A stretch of 10,402 nucleotides of DNA from JACCZP01 sp050997195 (GCA_050997195.1 JBPCRE010000262.1:1-10402); one strand, 5' to 3'; shown: positions 1 to 6,932, numbered from the stretch's first letter. The notes: a model not told the origin generated them from the letters alone. Numbers and translations: made by a program.

Positions 1-1492
1 GGTGCACCCCGTGCTCGACCGCGTACAGCTCGTTCTCGACGATCGCGATGGCCTGCGGCCGATCTCCGGTCGCCTCGCTCGGCTCGAGCACCGATTGGAC
101 GATCCAGGCCACCGACCCGATGACCGCGCAGACCAGCAGCAGGATCGCCAGGGGGCGGAGGCCGCGAACCACTACGTCGATCACCGCCTGCAAGGAGGGG
201 CGGCGGGCCGGAGGTGAGCCACCGGCGCCCCGGTCGCGGCGCAGTGCGAGGCCGGCGCCCGCGGCGCCGCCGAGCGCCGCCCAGAAGAAGCCGGCCACGA
301 ACGCCGAGGCCGCCGAGGGCTGCACCCCGCCGTCGCCGTCGCCGGCCAGCGCCGCGAAGAGCATGAGGAAGGCGAAGGGCAGGGCCGTGGCCGCCCCCCA
401 GAGCAGCCGCTCCCAGTCTGGGCGCCCCCGCGTGCGCGAGGCCTGGAAGGAGGCGACGAGCGCACAGAGGCCCATCGGGACGATCAGGAAGAGGACGGGG
501 GCGGCCCGCTCGGCCGCGTCCCCTCCGGTGGCCAGCACCCCGACCTGGAGGAACTGGACCACGTGGCGGAACATCTCGACCGGTATGCCGGAGTCGATGC
601 CCACCAGTCCGACGAGGGAGTTGTCGGGGAAGAGCACGGACACGAGGAGGGCCACGGCCAGAGTGCCGCCCGCCGCGATCAGGGCGGTCAGTCCCGCCGC
701 GATCAGACCGGGCACGCGAAGGCCCGAGACGAGCTCGGACGCCAGATCGCGTGCCTCGGGGGACACGTGGCCCTGAGCGAAGGGCGGCCGAGGCGGCGGC
801 TGGGGCGGCGCTTGTTCGGGGGCCGGCGGCGCCGCGGGCTGGGACCAGGGATCGCTCGCCGAAGCGGGCGTGGGGGCAGGTGTGGGCGAGCCCGGCGGAG
901 GGCCGGCCGCGGGGGGAGGGGCCGTGGGTGGAGCGGCGGGCGTGGGTGGAGCGGCGGCGGGCGTGGGGGGAGCGGGCGGAGCCTCCGAATCCTCAGTGGG
1001 CACCGCGGCCGGCTCGGGGGACGCCTCGCCCGAGGGACTCTCCGCCGCTGGGGCGGAACGAGAGGAGACCACCGTCGCGCCGGGCGGGACCGCCGGGGAC
1101 TCCGGCGCGTCCACCTCCTGGGATGCCCCGCAGTTCGCGCAGAAGCGGGCTCCGGGCGCCATCTCGACCCCACAGGCTTGGCAGCGCGGAGCCTCTCCCA
1201 CCACGGTGGGGGACGGGCCGGTCGGACGTGGAACCCCGGGAAACGGCACGCGAGCCCGCGGCGGGACATCGCCCTCGTTCGGCCCCGACGAACGCGCGTA
1301 CGTGGCCGTGCCGACCCCGAGCGGAAACGCCCGCGTGTCGAGGGCATGGCCCCGTGCGCCGCCTTCGTAGACGACCGAGTAGGGACCCGCGAGCAGGTCG
1401 AGGAAGCGGGCGCCGAGGCGGCGCACGAATCCGGGCTCGATGGGATTCGAGAGAGTGGCCACGGTGTGCTCGAGGTGGGGCCGAAAGCTCAT
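1..1492 (-). CDS. Zinc-ribbon, proline-rich, multi-pass membrane protein (C-terminus beyond window)
   Basis: Reading the minus strand from the ATG at 1492-1490 gives about 497 codons without a stop up to the window edge, nearly all ending in G or C. Residues 1-100 form an unrecognised soluble region. A zinc ribbon follows: C104-x2-C107-x10-C118-x2-C121 (CQACG...FCANCG). Residues 122 to about 245 are low-complexity Pro/Ala/Thr with short PPTPAA repeats. Then come about five hydrophobic helices, near residues 263-287, 330-347, 364-384, 393-416 and 443-468. The last residues seen (ENELYAVEHG) look like the start of a further soluble part. A cytoplasmic zinc ribbon ahead of a membrane domain is common in actinobacterial proteins of unknown function. 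The gene diverges from a membrane Ser/Thr kinase 90 bp away, so a shared signalling role is plausible but unproven. No clear ribosome binding site precedes the ATG. Plus-strand frames here are low-complexity Arg/Gly-rich and look non-coding. Confidence 0.82.
   Translation of the reverse strand, partial: MSFRPHLEHTVATLSNPIEPGFVRRLGARFLDLLAGPYSVVYEGGARGHALDTRAFPLGVGTATYARSSGPNEGDVPPRARVPFPGVPRPTGPSPTVVGEAPRCQACGVEMAPGARFCANCGASQEVDAPESPAVPPGATVVSSRSAPAAESPSGEASPEPAAVPTEDSEAPPAPPTPAAAPPTPAAPPTAPPPAAGPPPGSPTPAPTPASASDPWSQPAAPPAPEQAPPQPPPRPPFAQGHVSPEARDLASELVSGLRVPGLIAAGLTALIAAGGTLAVALLVSVLFPDNSLVGLVGIDSGIPVEMFRHVVQFLQVGVLATGGDAAERAAPVLFLIVPMGLCALVASFQASRTRGRPDWERLLWGAATALPFAFLMLFAALAGDGDGGVQPSAASAFVAGFFWAALGGAAGAGLALRRDRGAGGSPPARRPSLQAVIDVVVRGLRPLAILLLVCAVIGSVAWIVQSVLEPSEATGDRPQAIAIVENELYAVEHGVH
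921..979. repeat. Short tandem repeat coding for PPTPAA units
   Basis: Three imperfect copies of an 18-21 bp unit containing CGTGGGTGGAGCGGCGG lie head to tail. On the minus strand they encode repeated Pro-Pro-Thr-Pro-Ala-Ala in the linker of the zinc-ribbon protein. The copies differ in length by whole codons, as expected if slippage has changed linker length without breaking the frame. Confidence 0.7.
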
Positions 1493-1541
1493 GGCGAACG
1501 CACCGGGTCGCTCATCGGCCCCGCACGGTACTACGGCTGCG

Positions 1542-1558
1542 GGGGTGGACCACACCCC
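1542..1558. promoter_or_regulatory. Inverted repeat between divergent zinc-ribbon and kinase genes
   Basis: GGGGTG (1542-1547), five bases, then CACCCC (1553-1558) form a perfect 6-bp inverted repeat in the 90-bp divergent intergenic region. It lies just where the -35 region of the kinase promoter would fall, given a -10 at 1570-1575. It could be an operator serving both genes, or chance in G+C-rich DNA. Binding is inferred only from position and symmetry. Confidence 0.35.
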
Positions 1559-1569
1559 GCGCCCTACCC

Positions 1570-1575
1570 TATCCT
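1570..1575 (+). promoter_or_regulatory. -10 box TATCCT positioned for a leaderless kinase mRNA
   Basis: TATCCT fits the TANNNT pattern of housekeeping sigma factors. It ends exactly 7 bases before the kinase ATG at 1583, so transcription would start at or next to the A of the ATG. No Shine-Dalgarno sequence precedes the ATG, which agrees with a leaderless transcript. No good -35 is visible. Confidence 0.45.
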
Positions 1576-1582
1576 CGCGCTC

Positions 1583-3418
1583 ATGGCCAAGCCGATGGAA
1601 CCCGGCACGGTGCTCGGCGGGCGCTTCCGGTTGGCCGGCCTCCTCGGCGGAGGCGGAATGGGGTCCGTCTACAGGGCCTTCGACCTCGATCAGTCCTACA
1701 ACGTCGCCGTGAAGGTGCTGAACCCGAGACTTGCGCGCGATGAGGAGTTTCGAGAGCGCTTCGTGTCGGAATCGAAGCTCGCCTCTCGGATCCCCCACCC
1801 GCACATCCTCACCGTCTACGACCACGGCGAGGACTCGGGCTCCTTTTTCATCGCCATGCGGCTCATCGAGACCGATCTCGCCTCCATGCTCGACGCGCAG
1901 GAACGCCTCGACCCCCGCCGGGCGCTCAACATCATCGACCAGGTGGGATGGGCCCTCGACTCCGCCCACGAGCAGCAGCTCGTGCATCGAGACGTCAAGC
2001 CCGAGAACGTGCTCGTGACCCCTCGCCCGGCCACCGACGCTCCGGACCACGCCTACCTGTGCGACTTCGGCATCGCCAAGCTCAACTCGGCGGAGTCGGG
2101 CCTGACCCAGGTGGGCACGTTCATCGGCACGGTCAACTACGCCTCGCCGGAGCAGGTTCGCATGGAGCCGCTCGACGGCCGCAGCGACCAGTACTCCCTC
2201 GCCTGCGTGCTCTTCGAGTGCCTGAGCGGCACGGTGCCCTTCGAAGGAGGGACGAGCACCGTCATGAAGGCCCACCGCGTGGCCGAGCCACCCCGGCTCA
2301 GCGCCTCGATCCCGGACATGCCGGCCGGAGTGGACGACGTTATCGCCCGCGCCATGGCCAAGCATCCGGAGGCCCGCTTCGGCTCGTGCCGTGAGTTCGT
2401 GGCCGCGGCGCGAGCAGAGGTCCGAAAGAGCCTGCCCGTGCCGGAGCCCGAGCGAGCGGCGGCTCCGGGCGCCACGGTGATCGGCGCGGCCGCCGGCGCA
2501 GCGGCGGCTCCGAGCGCCCCGTCCCCAGCCGCCCAGGCAGCCGCAGCGGCGCCTCCCCCAGCCCCCGCACCCGCGCAACCTTCACCGGTCGCCCGTCCGC
2601 CCCACACCGGCGCGCCCCCCGGTTCTCGGCCCGCCCCTACGCCGGCGTCAGCCGCCCGCGGCTCGTGGCTCGCCCGTCACCCTCTGGCCGCTGCGCTGAT
2701 CGCGCTGTTCGTGGTGATCAACCTGGCCGCGCTGGGCGCCGCGGCCGGCGGGCTGTTCTCGGAGGAGAGCACAAGCGTTGTCTCGACCACGGAGACCACG
2801 ACCCCGGCGCCCAGCTCGCCCGCGATTCCCGCTCCCTCGAGCGGAGGTGGCGACGCCGAGGCGGCGGTGCGCTCCACCGTGGAGGCCTACGCCGCCGCCG
2901 AGGGCGAGCAACAGGCCTGCGCCACGCTGACCGAGCCCGCGAAGAATGGGTGCGAGACCAACTATGAGACGGCGCAGCCGGCGCAGTACCGGATCGACTC
3001 GGTCACCGTGGCCGACGACACAGCCACCGTGGCCGCCGCGGAGGCCCGCTACGACGATCCCATCAAGATGGAGCTGACGCAGGTGGGCTCGACCTGGCTC
3101 GTCTCCGACGTCAGCTCCTATGGCTGGAAGGCGGCCGAGGAACGCAAGGCGGCCGGCACGGTGCAGGACTACGCGAAGGCCACCGGAGAGAGCGCGTGCG
3201 ACTACGTGAGCGAGAAGCTCATCGAGAGCTACGCCGGCGCGAGCGGCTGCCCCGACGAGCTGAGCTCCGAGGAGCCCAAGCAGTGGGACGTCACCACCGT
3301 CTACACCTTCGAGATCGACGACACGGGGTCGGTCACCATCGAGGATGGCGCGGGCGAGAGCTCCACCTTCGAGCTCGTAAAGGACCGCGGCGAGTACAAG
3401 ATCGACAAGATCTCGTAG
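1583..3418 (+). CDS. Transmembrane Ser/Thr protein kinase (PknB-type catalytic domain) with tandem extracytoplasmic domains
   Basis: The product has 611 residues. The N-terminal kinase domain (about 12-270) has every catalytic element: glycine loop GGGGMGSV (22-29), ATP lysine K44 in VAVKVL, helix-C E63, catalytic loop HRDVKPENV (135-143, base D137), DFG (161-163), and an activation loop with T175, T179 and T183 before YASPEQ. An Ala/Pro-rich linker (about 285-360) leads to one membrane helix (about 368-392). The extracytoplasmic part (393-611) contains two related modules, about 425-513 and 523-611, each with a helical start, a cysteine pair (C446/C457 and C539/C556) and a beta-rich end, resembling NTF2/lumazine-binding-like sensor folds. 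PASTA repeats are absent, so it is not a classical PknB. ATG 1583 is chosen because it sits 11 codons before the kinase fold; ATG 1595 is the alternative. The open frame continuing upstream overlaps the divergent gene and looks spurious. It probably senses an envelope signal and phosphorylates cytoplasmic targets. Confidence 0.95.
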   Translation: MAKPMEPGTVLGGRFRLAGLLGGGGMGSVYRAFDLDQSYNVAVKVLNPRLARDEEFRERFVSESKLASRIPHPHILTVYDHGEDSGSFFIAMRLIETDLASMLDAQERLDPRRALNIIDQVGWALDSAHEQQLVHRDVKPENVLVTPRPATDAPDHAYLCDFGIAKLNSAESGLTQVGTFIGTVNYASPEQVRMEPLDGRSDQYSLACVLFECLSGTVPFEGGTSTVMKAHRVAEPPRLSASIPDMPAGVDDVIARAMAKHPEARFGSCREFVAAARAEVRKSLPVPEPERAAAPGATVIGAAAGAAAAPSAPSPAAQAAAAAPPPAPAPAQPSPVARPPHTGAPPGSRPAPTPASAARGSWLARHPLAAALIALFVVINLAALGAAAGGLFSEESTSVVSTTETTTPAPSSPAIPAPSSGGGDAEAAVRSTVEAYAAAEGEQQACATLTEPAKNGCETNYETAQPAQYRIDSVTVADDTATVAAAEARYDDPIKMELTQVGSTWLVSDVSSYGWKAAEERKAAGTVQDYAKATGESACDYVSEKLIESYAGASGCPDELSSEEPKQWDVTTVYTFEIDDTGSVTIEDGAGESSTFELVKDRGEYKIDKIS

Positions 3419-3464
3419 CCGCGGCCCCGGGCAACCGGCGCCAGGAGTCCTATGGTCCAGCCGC

Positions 3465-3911
3465 GTGTGGAGCCCGCCCCAGGTCGCGGCCCCGCTCGGC
3501 CCGCGCGCCGCCGCCTGGGCCATCGACCTTCTCCTCACCGTCCCGGTGCCCTACGCGCTGTACCTCGGCTTCGCCACCGCCCTGTTCTCCGACGACGTGC
3601 CGTTCGCGGTGGCGGTCCCGACCGTCGGAGCGCTCCTGCTGTTCCAGCTGCTCTACGCGCCCGTTCTCCTCAGCCGCAGAGGACCGCACGCGGGCCAGAC
3701 GATCGGCAAGCGGGCCCTCGGCCTTCGGGTCACCCGCCCCGGGGGTGAGCGGCTGGACTTCGGCAAGGCACTCGTACGGGAGCTCGTGGCCCGCAGCCTG
3801 CTCGGGCTCATCCCTCTCTACTCCGTCCTCGATCTGCTGCGGCCGCTCACCAACGACCCGCGGCGGGCGATCCACGACTCCCTGGCCGACACGCTGGTCG
3901 TACGGAGCTGA
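3465..3911 (+). CDS. RDD family membrane protein
   Basis: The 148-residue product carries the RDD signature: Arg and Asp in the first helix (R14, D21 in GPRAAAWAID), the loop GQTIGKRALGLRV (77-89) and the C-terminal RRAIHDSLADTLVV (133-146). There are three hydrophobic segments, near 18-41, 48-70 and 105-125. RDD proteins are small membrane proteins of mostly unknown function; a few have been linked to ion or sodium transport. The gene begins 46 bp after the kinase stop on the same strand, so cotranscription is likely. The start is uncertain. GTG 3465 is the only standard start in frame near the fold, but the best ribosome binding site (AGGAG, 3443-3447) is 17 bases away and better placed for an out-of-frame ATG at 3452. 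A TATGGT box 8 bases before the GTG could allow leaderless expression. Confidence 0.85.
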   Translation: MWSPPQVAAPLGPRAAAWAIDLLLTVPVPYALYLGFATALFSDDVPFAVAVPTVGALLLFQLLYAPVLLSRRGPHAGQTIGKRALGLRVTRPGGERLDFGKALVRELVARSLLGLIPLYSVLDLLRPLTNDPRRAIHDSLADTLVVRS

Positions 3912-4603
3912 CCGGGACCATCATCAACGTCGCCGCGGTGCTCGCGGGCACCGCGGTGGGCACCCTGCTCGGCTCGCGGCTTCCCGAGGGGGTCCAGCAG
4001 CGCGTGCTGGCAGGACTCGGACTGGTCACCCTCGTGCTCGGCGTGGACTACGCGCTCGGATGGCGCGACACCAATCCGCTCATCGTGCTCGGAGCCGTGC
4101 TGGTCGGTGGCCTGGCGGGCGAGGCGCTCGGCATCGAACGGCGGCTCGAGTCCCTCGGCGATCGCATCCAGGCGCGCGTGGCCGGCGCCGGCGATTCCAC
4201 GGTGAGCCAGGGGTTCTTCACCGCGAGCCTGCTGTTCTGCGTGGGGCCGCTCACGGTGGTGGGCTCGATCCAGGACGGCCTGACCGGCGCGTACCACGCC
4301 CTCGCCACCAAGGCCCTGCTCGACGGCTTCGCGGCCGTGGCCCTGGCCTCGACCCTGGGATGGGGCGTGGGGCTCTCGGCCGTCTCGGTGCTCGTCATCC
4401 AGGGCGCCATCACCCTGGGGGCCGGCCTCTTCGAGGACATCCTGGTGGGCGAGGCCCTGGCCGCCCTCACGAGCACCGGCGGGATGCTGATCATCGGAAT
4501 CTCCCTGAAGCTGCTCGACGTCCGCGACGTGAAGGTGGGCAACTTCCTTCCCGCTCTCCTCTTCGCTCCCGCCCTGGTCGGCCTGGTGAGAGCGCTCTCC
4601 TGA
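3908..4603 (+). CDS. DUF554 family membrane protein, probable CTG start
   Basis: The product is about 231 residues of mostly hydrophobic helices. It matches the DUF554 (YqgA-like) pattern: an N-terminal TGTIINVAAVLAG, then G-rich helices with GSRLPEGVQQRVL, a loop GDSTVSQGFFTASLLFCVGP and a C-terminal ISLKLLDVRDVKVGNFLPA. These are multi-pass inner-membrane proteins of unknown function; a transporter role is often suggested. The first standard start is GTG 3938, but that would remove most of the conserved opening helix. Extending upstream in frame, the family's usual first residue falls on CTG 3908, which overlaps the RDD stop codon (CTGA), the same geometry as an ATGA coupling. I therefore place the start at CTG 3908, with GTG 3938 as the fallback. 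It is likely the last gene of the kinase-RDD-DUF554 unit. Confidence 0.85.
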   Translation: MTGTIINVAAVLAGTAVGTLLGSRLPEGVQQRVLAGLGLVTLVLGVDYALGWRDTNPLIVLGAVLVGGLAGEALGIERRLESLGDRIQARVAGAGDSTVSQGFFTASLLFCVGPLTVVGSIQDGLTGAYHALATKALLDGFAAVALASTLGWGVGLSAVSVLVIQGAITLGAGLFEDILVGEALAALTSTGGMLIIGISLKLLDVRDVKVGNFLPALLFAPALVGLVRALS

Positions 4604-4627
4604 CGGCTCGCCCCGAACCGCTCGTAC

Positions 4628-4677
4628 GGTGTCCATGGACCGTGTGTCGTACCGATTCGGGACGGGTGTCGATGGAC
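4628..4677. repeat. 13-bp direct repeat upstream of asnB
   Basis: GGTGTCCATGGAC (4628-4640) and GGTGTCGATGGAC (4665-4677) differ at one base and start 37 bp apart, in the 136-bp gap before asnB. The first copy holds a perfect 10-bp palindrome, GTCCATGGAC. CGTAC motifs flank the first copy at 4623-4628 (CGTACG) and about 4648-4652. The second copy ends 17 bp before a -10-like TAGGAT, so the pair could be sites for a regulator acting on asnB. Function is inferred. Confidence 0.4.
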
Positions 4678-4694
4678 GCGCGGATCTGCCGCTC

Positions 4695-4700
4695 TAGGAT
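4695..4700 (+). promoter_or_regulatory. Probable -10 element of the asnB promoter
   Basis: TAGGAT fits TANNNT and is followed after about 7 bases by a plausible start site near 4707, giving a leader of about 33 bases. The -35 region falls on the second direct-repeat copy (ATGGAC), a poor match to TTGACA, which would suit an activator-dependent promoter. A TTGACG at 4700-4705 has no -10 at the right distance. Confidence 0.35.
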
Positions 4701-4739
4701 TGACGTGGTGCCAGCCGCCGGATTGCCCCGCTAGCGCCC

Positions 4740-6272
4740 ATGTGCGGAATCGTCGCCGACCACGGGTCACCGGACTCGGCCGCCGCCGAGCGCATGCTCG
4801 AGCGCCTCACCCACCGCGGGCCCGACGACTCTGGCAGCGTGCGCGTGAACGGCTCGTGGCTCGGCCACCGGCGGCTCTCCATCGTCGACGTCAACGGCGG
4901 CCATCAGCCGCTCAGCGCCGATACGAGCTCCGGTGAGCTCCACCTGGTGGGCAACGGCGAGGTGTACAACCACGATGAGATCCGCGCGACGCTCTCCGAC
5001 CAGGCCATGAAGACCCGGTCGGACAACGAGGTGGCGCTGCACCTCATCGCCGAGCGCGGGCCCGAGGCGCTGTCCGAGATCCTCGGGATGTTCGCCTTCG
5101 TGGCCGCCGGCGAGGACGGCACCTTCGTGGCCGCCCGCGACCCGGTGGGCATCAAGCCGCTCTACTGGGCCTGCCGCGACGGCTACATGCGCTTCGCCTC
5201 CGAGCTTCGGGCCTTCGACCGCGACTGGCAGCCCGACGTCGAGGTCTTCCCTCCCGGCCACTACTGGACGCCGGAGACGGGCCTGCGCCGCTTCCGGGCC
5301 GCGGTTCCGCGCGAGGGCGTGGCGCACTACGACGGTCCCTCGGAGCCCGGAGCGCCCATCCCCGAGGACATGCTCACGCTCGTTCGCGACTCCCTGATCA
5401 AGACGGTCGAACGGCAGATGATGGGCGACGTGCCCGTGGGAGTGTTCCTCTCGGGCGGGCTCGACTCGAGCCTGGTGGCCGCCATCGCGGCGCCCTGGGC
5501 CAGGAGGAACGGCCGCACCCTCCAGACCTTCGCCGTGGGGCTCGAGGGCTCCTCCGACGTGATCGCCGCGCGCGTGGTGGCCGAGCACCTCGGGACCGAT
5601 CACCACGAGGCCATCTACACCAAGCAGGATGCGCTGCGGGTGCTGCCGGAGGTGGTGCGCACCATCGAGTCCTTCGATCCGTCGCTCGTGCGCAGCGCGG
5701 TGCCCAACTACATCCTCGCGGAGCTCACCGCGAAGCACGTGAAGGTGGTGCTCACGGGAGAGGGCGCCGACGAGATCTTCGCCGGCTACGAGTACCTCGA
5801 CGAGTTCCGCACCGAGGCCGACCTTCACACCGAGCTCGTGCGCACCATCGAGGGCCTGCACAACCTGAACCTCCAGCGCGCGGACCGCGTGACCATGGCC
5901 CACTCGCTCGAGGCCCGCGTGCCGTTCCTCGAGCTGGACATGATCGAGCTCGGGCTGGCCATGCCCGCCGGCTGGAAGCTCGCCGCCGAGGGCCAGATGG
6001 AGAAGCGCCTGCTGCGCGAGGCCTTCGACGGGTGGCTGCCCGACGACTTCCTCTGGCGCCCCAAGGAGCAGTTCGGCGACGGCTCGGGTGCCTCGTCGGT
6101 GCTCAAGGACCGGATGGAGGGCTCGGTATCGGAGGCCGACTTCGAGCGCGAGCGCGACACCGTGGAGCCGCCCCTGCGCACCCGCGAGGAGCTGGCCTAC
6201 TACCGCATCTTCGCCGAGCACCTCGGAGAGATCCGCCCGACGGAGACCATCGGGCGCTTCGCGACGGCCTGA
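4740..6272 (+). CDS. asnB: Asparagine synthetase, glutamine-hydrolysing
   Basis: This 510-residue enzyme makes asparagine from aspartate, glutamine and ATP in the cytoplasm. The start is fixed because Cys2 must become the N-terminal glutaminase nucleophile (MCGIVADHG). The glutaminase domain (about 2-190) has R45 in GHRRLSIVD, N72-G73-E74 in GNGEVYN and D95 in SDNEV. The synthetase domain (about 205-500) has the ATP PP-loop SGGLDSS (238-244), LTGEGADEIFAGYEY, HSLEARVPFLELD and KEQFGDGSG, as in bacterial AsnB. At 510 residues it is slightly shorter than E. coli AsnB (about 554), with shorter insertions and tail. All catalytic residues I could check are present. No Shine-Dalgarno sequence is visible. 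The gene is probably monocistronic: its promoter region separates it from DUF554, and the next gene converges on it 9 bp after the stop. Amidation of a secondary metabolite is an alternative, but the context gives no support. Confidence 0.95.
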   Translation: MCGIVADHGSPDSAAAERMLERLTHRGPDDSGSVRVNGSWLGHRRLSIVDVNGGHQPLSADTSSGELHLVGNGEVYNHDEIRATLSDQAMKTRSDNEVALHLIAERGPEALSEILGMFAFVAAGEDGTFVAARDPVGIKPLYWACRDGYMRFASELRAFDRDWQPDVEVFPPGHYWTPETGLRRFRAAVPREGVAHYDGPSEPGAPIPEDMLTLVRDSLIKTVERQMMGDVPVGVFLSGGLDSSLVAAIAAPWARRNGRTLQTFAVGLEGSSDVIAARVVAEHLGTDHHEAIYTKQDALRVLPEVVRTIESFDPSLVRSAVPNYILAELTAKHVKVVLTGEGADEIFAGYEYLDEFRTEADLHTELVRTIEGLHNLNLQRADRVTMAHSLEARVPFLELDMIELGLAMPAGWKLAAEGQMEKRLLREAFDGWLPDDFLWRPKEQFGDGSGASSVLKDRMEGSVSEADFERERDTVEPPLRTREELAYYRIFAEHLGEIRPTETIGRFATA

Positions 6273-6281
6273 AGGCGGCCT

Positions 6282-6863
6282 CTACCCGGCGAGCGCGTAG
6301 ATGGCGTCGACCGCGCGCTGAGCGGTCGACTGGCAGCGCTCCCGCGAGGGGTCGGCGTCGTGCTCGACCCGAAACGGCTCACCGACGGTGACGCGCACCT
6401 TGGGCCAGAGCCAGGGGCGCGAGAGCTTGTCCGTGCCGCTCAGATGCAGGGGGAGCACCATCGCGCCGGCGCGATGGGCGATGTGCCCGAGACCCGGGCG
6501 AGCCGGGCTCTGCTCGAGCTGCACTCCCCCCTCGGGGAAGATGGCCAACACCCGGCCACGGTCGAGCACGGCGACGGCGGTGTCGAAGGCGTCGGTGTCC
6601 CACACCCCGCGGCGCACGGGAAAGGCGCCGAGCCGGGCGAGCCAGCCTCCCCAACGCACGGTGAAGAGCTCGGACTTGCCCATGAAGCGCAGCCGGCGGT
6701 GCAGGGGCAGGGCCACCAGCAGCGAGTCGAAGACCGACGGGTGGTTCGCGGCCACGATGTAGCCGCCGTCCGGGACGTGCTCGCGTCCGCGCACGCGCAC
6801 GCGCACCACCAGGAGCAGGAGAGGAAGGACCAAGGAGGCGGCGAGCGTCTGCATCCAGGGCAC
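6282..6863 (-). CDS. 1-acyl-sn-glycerol-3-phosphate acyltransferase family (PlsC-like)
   Basis: From GTG 6863 the product has 193 residues. Membrane acyltransferase motifs appear in order: NHPSVFD (HxxxxD, H41 and D46), GAFPVRRG (79-86), FPEGG (109-113) and VLPLHLSG. An N-terminal hydrophobic stretch (about 7-20) follows a basic segment. The family moves acyl chains onto lysophosphatidate or related acceptors at the inner membrane. Motif III ends GGV instead of the more usual GTR, so the acceptor may differ. No ATG, GTG or TTG lies in frame between GTG 6863 and the upstream stop at 6951-6953, yet codons up to about 6902 still end mostly in G or C, so translation may begin upstream at an unusual codon (ATA 6926). 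ATG 6854 is a shorter alternative. The gene converges on asnB with a 9-bp gap. Confidence 0.88.
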   Translation of the reverse strand: MPWMQTLAASLVLPLLLLVVRVRVRGREHVPDGGYIVAANHPSVFDSLLVALPLHRRLRFMGKSELFTVRWGGWLARLGAFPVRRGVWDTDAFDTAVAVLDRGRVLAIFPEGGVQLEQSPARPGLGHIAHRAGAMVLPLHLSGTDKLSRPWLWPKVRVTVGEPFRVEHDADPSRERCQSTAQRAVDAIYALAG

Positions 6864-6932
6864 GCGGCGGCGCGCGCGGCGGTGGAAGCGGGCGAGCGAG
6901 GGTGAAGGACGACCGACCTTGGCTATCGGGCG

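Noticed and set aside
921..979. CRISPR-like or intergenic tandem array
   Set aside because: Units are adjacent without spacers, keep the reading frame and encode Pro/Thr/Ala repeats, so this is a coding low-complexity repeat.
703..1347. Minus-strand Pro/Arg-rich frame overlapping the zinc-ribbon gene
   Set aside because: It is a shifted frame of the same strand; the zinc ribbon and membrane helices are in the other frame.
563..1582. A 340-codon in-frame extension upstream of the kinase ATG
   Set aside because: It is Arg/Gly low-complexity sequence antisense to the zinc-ribbon gene, whose minus-strand reading has clear motifs and G/C third positions.
2648..3538. Long minus-strand frame antisense to the kinase C-terminal half
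   Set aside because: The plus strand encodes a kinase with membrane helix and Cys-paired domains; the antisense frame shows only His/Gly/Arg-rich sequence, typical of G+C-rich shadows.
4603..4739. A tRNA or small RNA in the gap before asnB
   Set aside because: The inverted and direct repeats do not form a cloverleaf, and there is no T-loop consensus. Promoter or operator sites explain it better.
4767..6221. 484-codon open frame antisense to asnB
   Set aside because: Its length is explained by strong G/C third positions in asnB, which remove stops on the opposite strand. No domain is recognisable.
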